DNA from: an uncultured Lachnospiraceae bacterium
GTDB taxonomy: Bacteria; Bacillota; Clostridia; Lachnospirales; Lachnospiraceae
Length of the DNA stretch: 43,221 bases
NCBI GenBank assembly: GCA_947623185.1
Contig: CANQGL010000012.1
Span: 1 to 43,221, forward strand
Reading direction: 5' to 3'
The notes below the pieces were generated by a model, which saw only the letters and a list, made by a program, of their open reading frames with translations, was not told where the DNA came from and did not search any database. The number at the start of each line of letters is the position of its first letter. Within the stretch, counting starts at the first letter, position 1. A program made the translations under genes and the position numbers. Shown here one piece after another: positions 41,666 to 43,221 of this stretch.

Positions 41666-41941
41666 GTGGAGAGAATAAAAGCAAATGAGGCCATGAAAGA
41701 ACTAACAGTCATGTTGATGTACCTTTCAAGATTTTCGGAACGGGACCGGTTCTCGAGCAGTAAAGATCATTACGCATGGAAAGGATATGATTTTAATATT
41801 CTTAACAGTTTGGAGGCGGACGATTTTATCCGCCAAGGTAGTCATCCCTCACGCAGTAAATCCGTCTATATAACTGATAGTGGGATTGCGTTTGCAAAGA
41901 AGCTTTTGAATAAATACGGTATCGACGATTGGGAGAAATGA
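41666..41941 (+). CDS. DUF6429-like small protein
   Basis: This 91-residue protein appears to belong to the DUF6429 family, which has a compact helical winged-helix-like fold seen in KELTVMLMYLSRF, HAWKGYDFNILNSLEADDFI and SKSVYITDSGIAFAKKLL. The pattern of a helix pair then a short strand and helix suggests a MarR- or PadR-like DNA-binding or protein-interaction module, but no function is known. The start is GTG at 41666 with GGAG at 41654; an ATG 27 bases later is possible. It stops two bases before the next reading frame, so the three genes here look like one operon. Confidence 0.72.
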   Translation: MERIKANEAMKELTVMLMYLSRFSERDRFSSSKDHYAWKGYDFNILNSLEADDFIRQGSHPSRSKSVYITDSGIAFAKKLLNKYGIDDWEK

Positions 41942-41943
41942 GA

Positions 41944-42650
41944 ATGAGAAATCTGTTTGAACGCACAAGCTCCCATTGGGTGCGGTACAGTGAATATGAA
42001 TGGCGAGCGGCGAAGACAGAACGCTCTATCTCACTCCGGCGAAAAACGTAAAGCCGAAGATATACGATCCGCTGAAGGATGCGCGACAGCTAGTGCTGGA
42101 TGCTCTCAACATCGGACGGCTCTGCATGAGTAAGAAGCCGGACGGTAAAGTCCAGAAACAAGCCATGACGTTTGCTCTGAAATATGGTCTTTTCGGGCTG
42201 ATGACCGCACTGCCCACCACGCCGAAGTTTATGGAGTATGAAAATGTCTATCTTCCGAAAAACCACTTCATCAAAGAGGAAACCCTGCGGACGGAGGCCT
42301 ATCTTGCGTTATTCTTTCCCTTTAACAAGCTGGATATAATCAGGCATGGTGTAGAATTACTGTGGAATATCCAGAACGACCGGGCAATGATGTCGCTGGC
42401 CATGTCGATGAATGATAAGCCGACTATCGTGTGGAGCGTCCATTCACCGCTGTTGGGCATCCAGATGATGTCCGGCTTCATGCTGACAGACGATACGAAA
42501 CCGCTGCGGCTATGTAAGCACTGCGCAAAGGTTTTCGTAGCGAGCCGCCCCAGCAATCAGTTTTGCAGTCCGGAATGCAAAAACAGATATAATGTCTACA
42601 AGAGCCGGAAGAAGAATAAGCCTAACGGGGAGGCACAAAATGAAGATTGA
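41944..42650 (+). pseudogene. frameshifted CGNR-like zinc-ribbon protein gene
   Basis: The reading frame opens at ATG 41944, right after the previous stop and behind GGGAG, and encodes MRNLFERTSSHWVRYSEYEW before running to TAA at 42049. The continuation lies in another frame from about 42000, beginning ASGEDRTLYLTPAKN and ending at 42650. Joining both gives about 235 residues; one missing base between 42003 and 42020 explains the break. The C-terminal part has CKHCAKVF and CSPECKNRYNVYKSRKK, a zinc ribbon close to the CGNR type of stress or regulatory proteins. There is no slippery heptamer, so mutation or a sequencing error is more likely than programmed frameshifting. The 216-residue downstream part could be made from ATG 42000, which has no ribosome binding site. 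Confidence 0.72.
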
Positions 42651-43221
42651 CAGATGGATAGCAGAAGCGACAGAATGCGATTTTAAGGTCGCTCTGGAAA
42701 CGAGGAAACCCAAAAGCTGGCTCAAAAGCATCAGCGCCTTTGCCAATGGGATCGGGGGAACATTATTCTTCGGTATTGACAATAACCGAAATATAATCGG
42801 CTTGTCTGACGCGCAGGCCGATGCCGAGGCAATCAGCCGATTGATAAAGGAGCGGATCACACCTTTCCCGGACTTCATTCTCACTCCAGGAAGAGAAAAC
42901 GGGAAGGATATTCTGCTCCTGACCGTATCTGCCGGGCGTTCCACGCCCTATTACTACAAAGCGGACGGCGTGATGGAAGCGTATATCCGCATTGGCAACG
43001 AGAGCGTAATCGCCCCCGACTATGTTTTGAACCAGTTGATTTTGAGGGGCATGAACCGCACTTACGATGCGCTGCCTACCGAGTACAGTTTCAAAGACTA
43101 TGCTTTTTCCAAACTGAGGGAGAGATACAAGGTTTGGACGGGAAGCAGCATGGAGGATAAGCTGTTTGACTCTTTTGAAATTCGGGATGAACAAGGCAAG
43201 CTGACAAATGCCGGCGCTTTG
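42640..43221 (+). CDS. Schlafen AlbA_2-domain protein, 3' end beyond window
   Basis: The frame is open from ATG 42640 to the window end (194 residues seen). It overlaps the preceding gene by 11 bases and has GGGGAGG seven bases upstream. The N-terminal domain reads ECDFKVALE, WLKSISAFANGIGGTLFFGI and ALETRKP, which fits AlbA_2 (Schlafen-like, COG2865) with the AFANGxGGxLxxGI core. A second part from about 110 (AYIRIGNESVIAPDYVLNQL) continues as in COG2865 proteins, often followed by a winged helix. Members are linked to transcription control, nucleic-acid binding or phage defence. The linkage with zinc-ribbon and DUF6429 genes is suggestive only. Confidence 0.85.
   Translation, partial: MKIDRWIAEATECDFKVALETRKPKSWLKSISAFANGIGGTLFFGIDNNRNIIGLSDAQADAEAISRLIKERITPFPDFILTPGRENGKDILLLTVSAGRSTPYYYKADGVMEAYIRIGNESVIAPDYVLNQLILRGMNRTYDALPTEYSFKDYAFSKLRERYKVWTGSSMEDKLFDSFEIRDEQGKLTNAGAL

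Noticed and set aside
41404..41712. 102-codon minus-strand frame after the ferredoxin gene
   Set aside because: It runs through the intrinsic terminator and the start of the next gene and shows no family resemblance.
41997..42020. Programmed frameshift in the zinc-ribbon gene
   Set aside because: No X-XXY-YYZ slippery heptamer, internal Shine-Dalgarno or downstream stem is evident; mutation or sequence error is simpler.

Overview
The window looks like chromosomal DNA of a GC-rich, anaerobic, probably spore-forming member of the Clostridia, most likely Lachnospiraceae. This is inferred from the two-subunit iron-sulfur L-serine dehydratase, a Csp-type subtilase, choline-binding-type cell wall repeats, an Rpn-family nuclease of the clostridial type, a ferredoxin next to a Crp/Fnr regulator, and Gram-positive style ribosome binding sites. 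No rRNA, tRNA, CRISPR array or complete insertion sequence was recognised. Most genes lie on the minus strand in tight operons.

Layout. (1) 1-4401, minus: trxB, an SH3-NlpC/P60 wall hydrolase, sdaAB, sdaAA and a cupin, ending in a hairpin at the window edge. (2) 4579-7168: a lone plus-strand SDR, then the eda-kdgK pair of the KDG/KDPG branch, with a strong promoter placed upstream of a terminator-like hairpin in its leader. (3) 7165-19080, minus: a surface-glycan cluster reading lspA, glf, flippase, GT2, DUF3089 hydrolase, rfbC, Wzm, Wzt, a methyltransferase and a 1052-residue kinase-like/coiled-coil/GT2/GT4 protein. It has both a flippase and a Wzm/Wzt ABC exporter. The last three genes carry the parts of a WbdD-type chain-termination system (methyltransferase, kinase, coiled coil, Wzt with a C-terminal glycan-binding domain) in a new arrangement. 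(4) 19212-24234: a Csp-like subtilase; a secreted Ig-like/choline-binding-repeat protein whose promoter has ten G residues between its -35 and -10 boxes, a classic layout for phase variation; and a divergent Rpn-family nuclease. (5) 24307-31835, minus: a hybrid histidine kinase, a solute-binding lipoprotein, an AEC transporter, AraD and an unusual long ClpX, apparently one operon. (6) 31988-36084, minus: HtrA, an SDR, UppP and Ung, with structured leaders before htrA and before the hybrid kinase. (7) 36230-41332: RlmI-type rRNA methyltransferase, an OmpR-type two-component system, and a Crp/Fnr regulator divergent from a ferredoxin with a CRP-like palindrome at the class II activator position. 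(8) 41466-43221: an AT-richer accessory segment with a DUF6429-like gene, a frameshifted CGNR-like zinc-ribbon gene and the start of a Schlafen AlbA_2-domain gene that runs off the end.

The strongest leads are the poly-G promoter (22934-22965), the rearranged WbdD-like chain-terminator module (7165-12594), and the Crp/Fnr site placed exactly for class II activation of the ferredoxin gene (40522-40565). Function calls rest on motifs read by eye; no database search was run.
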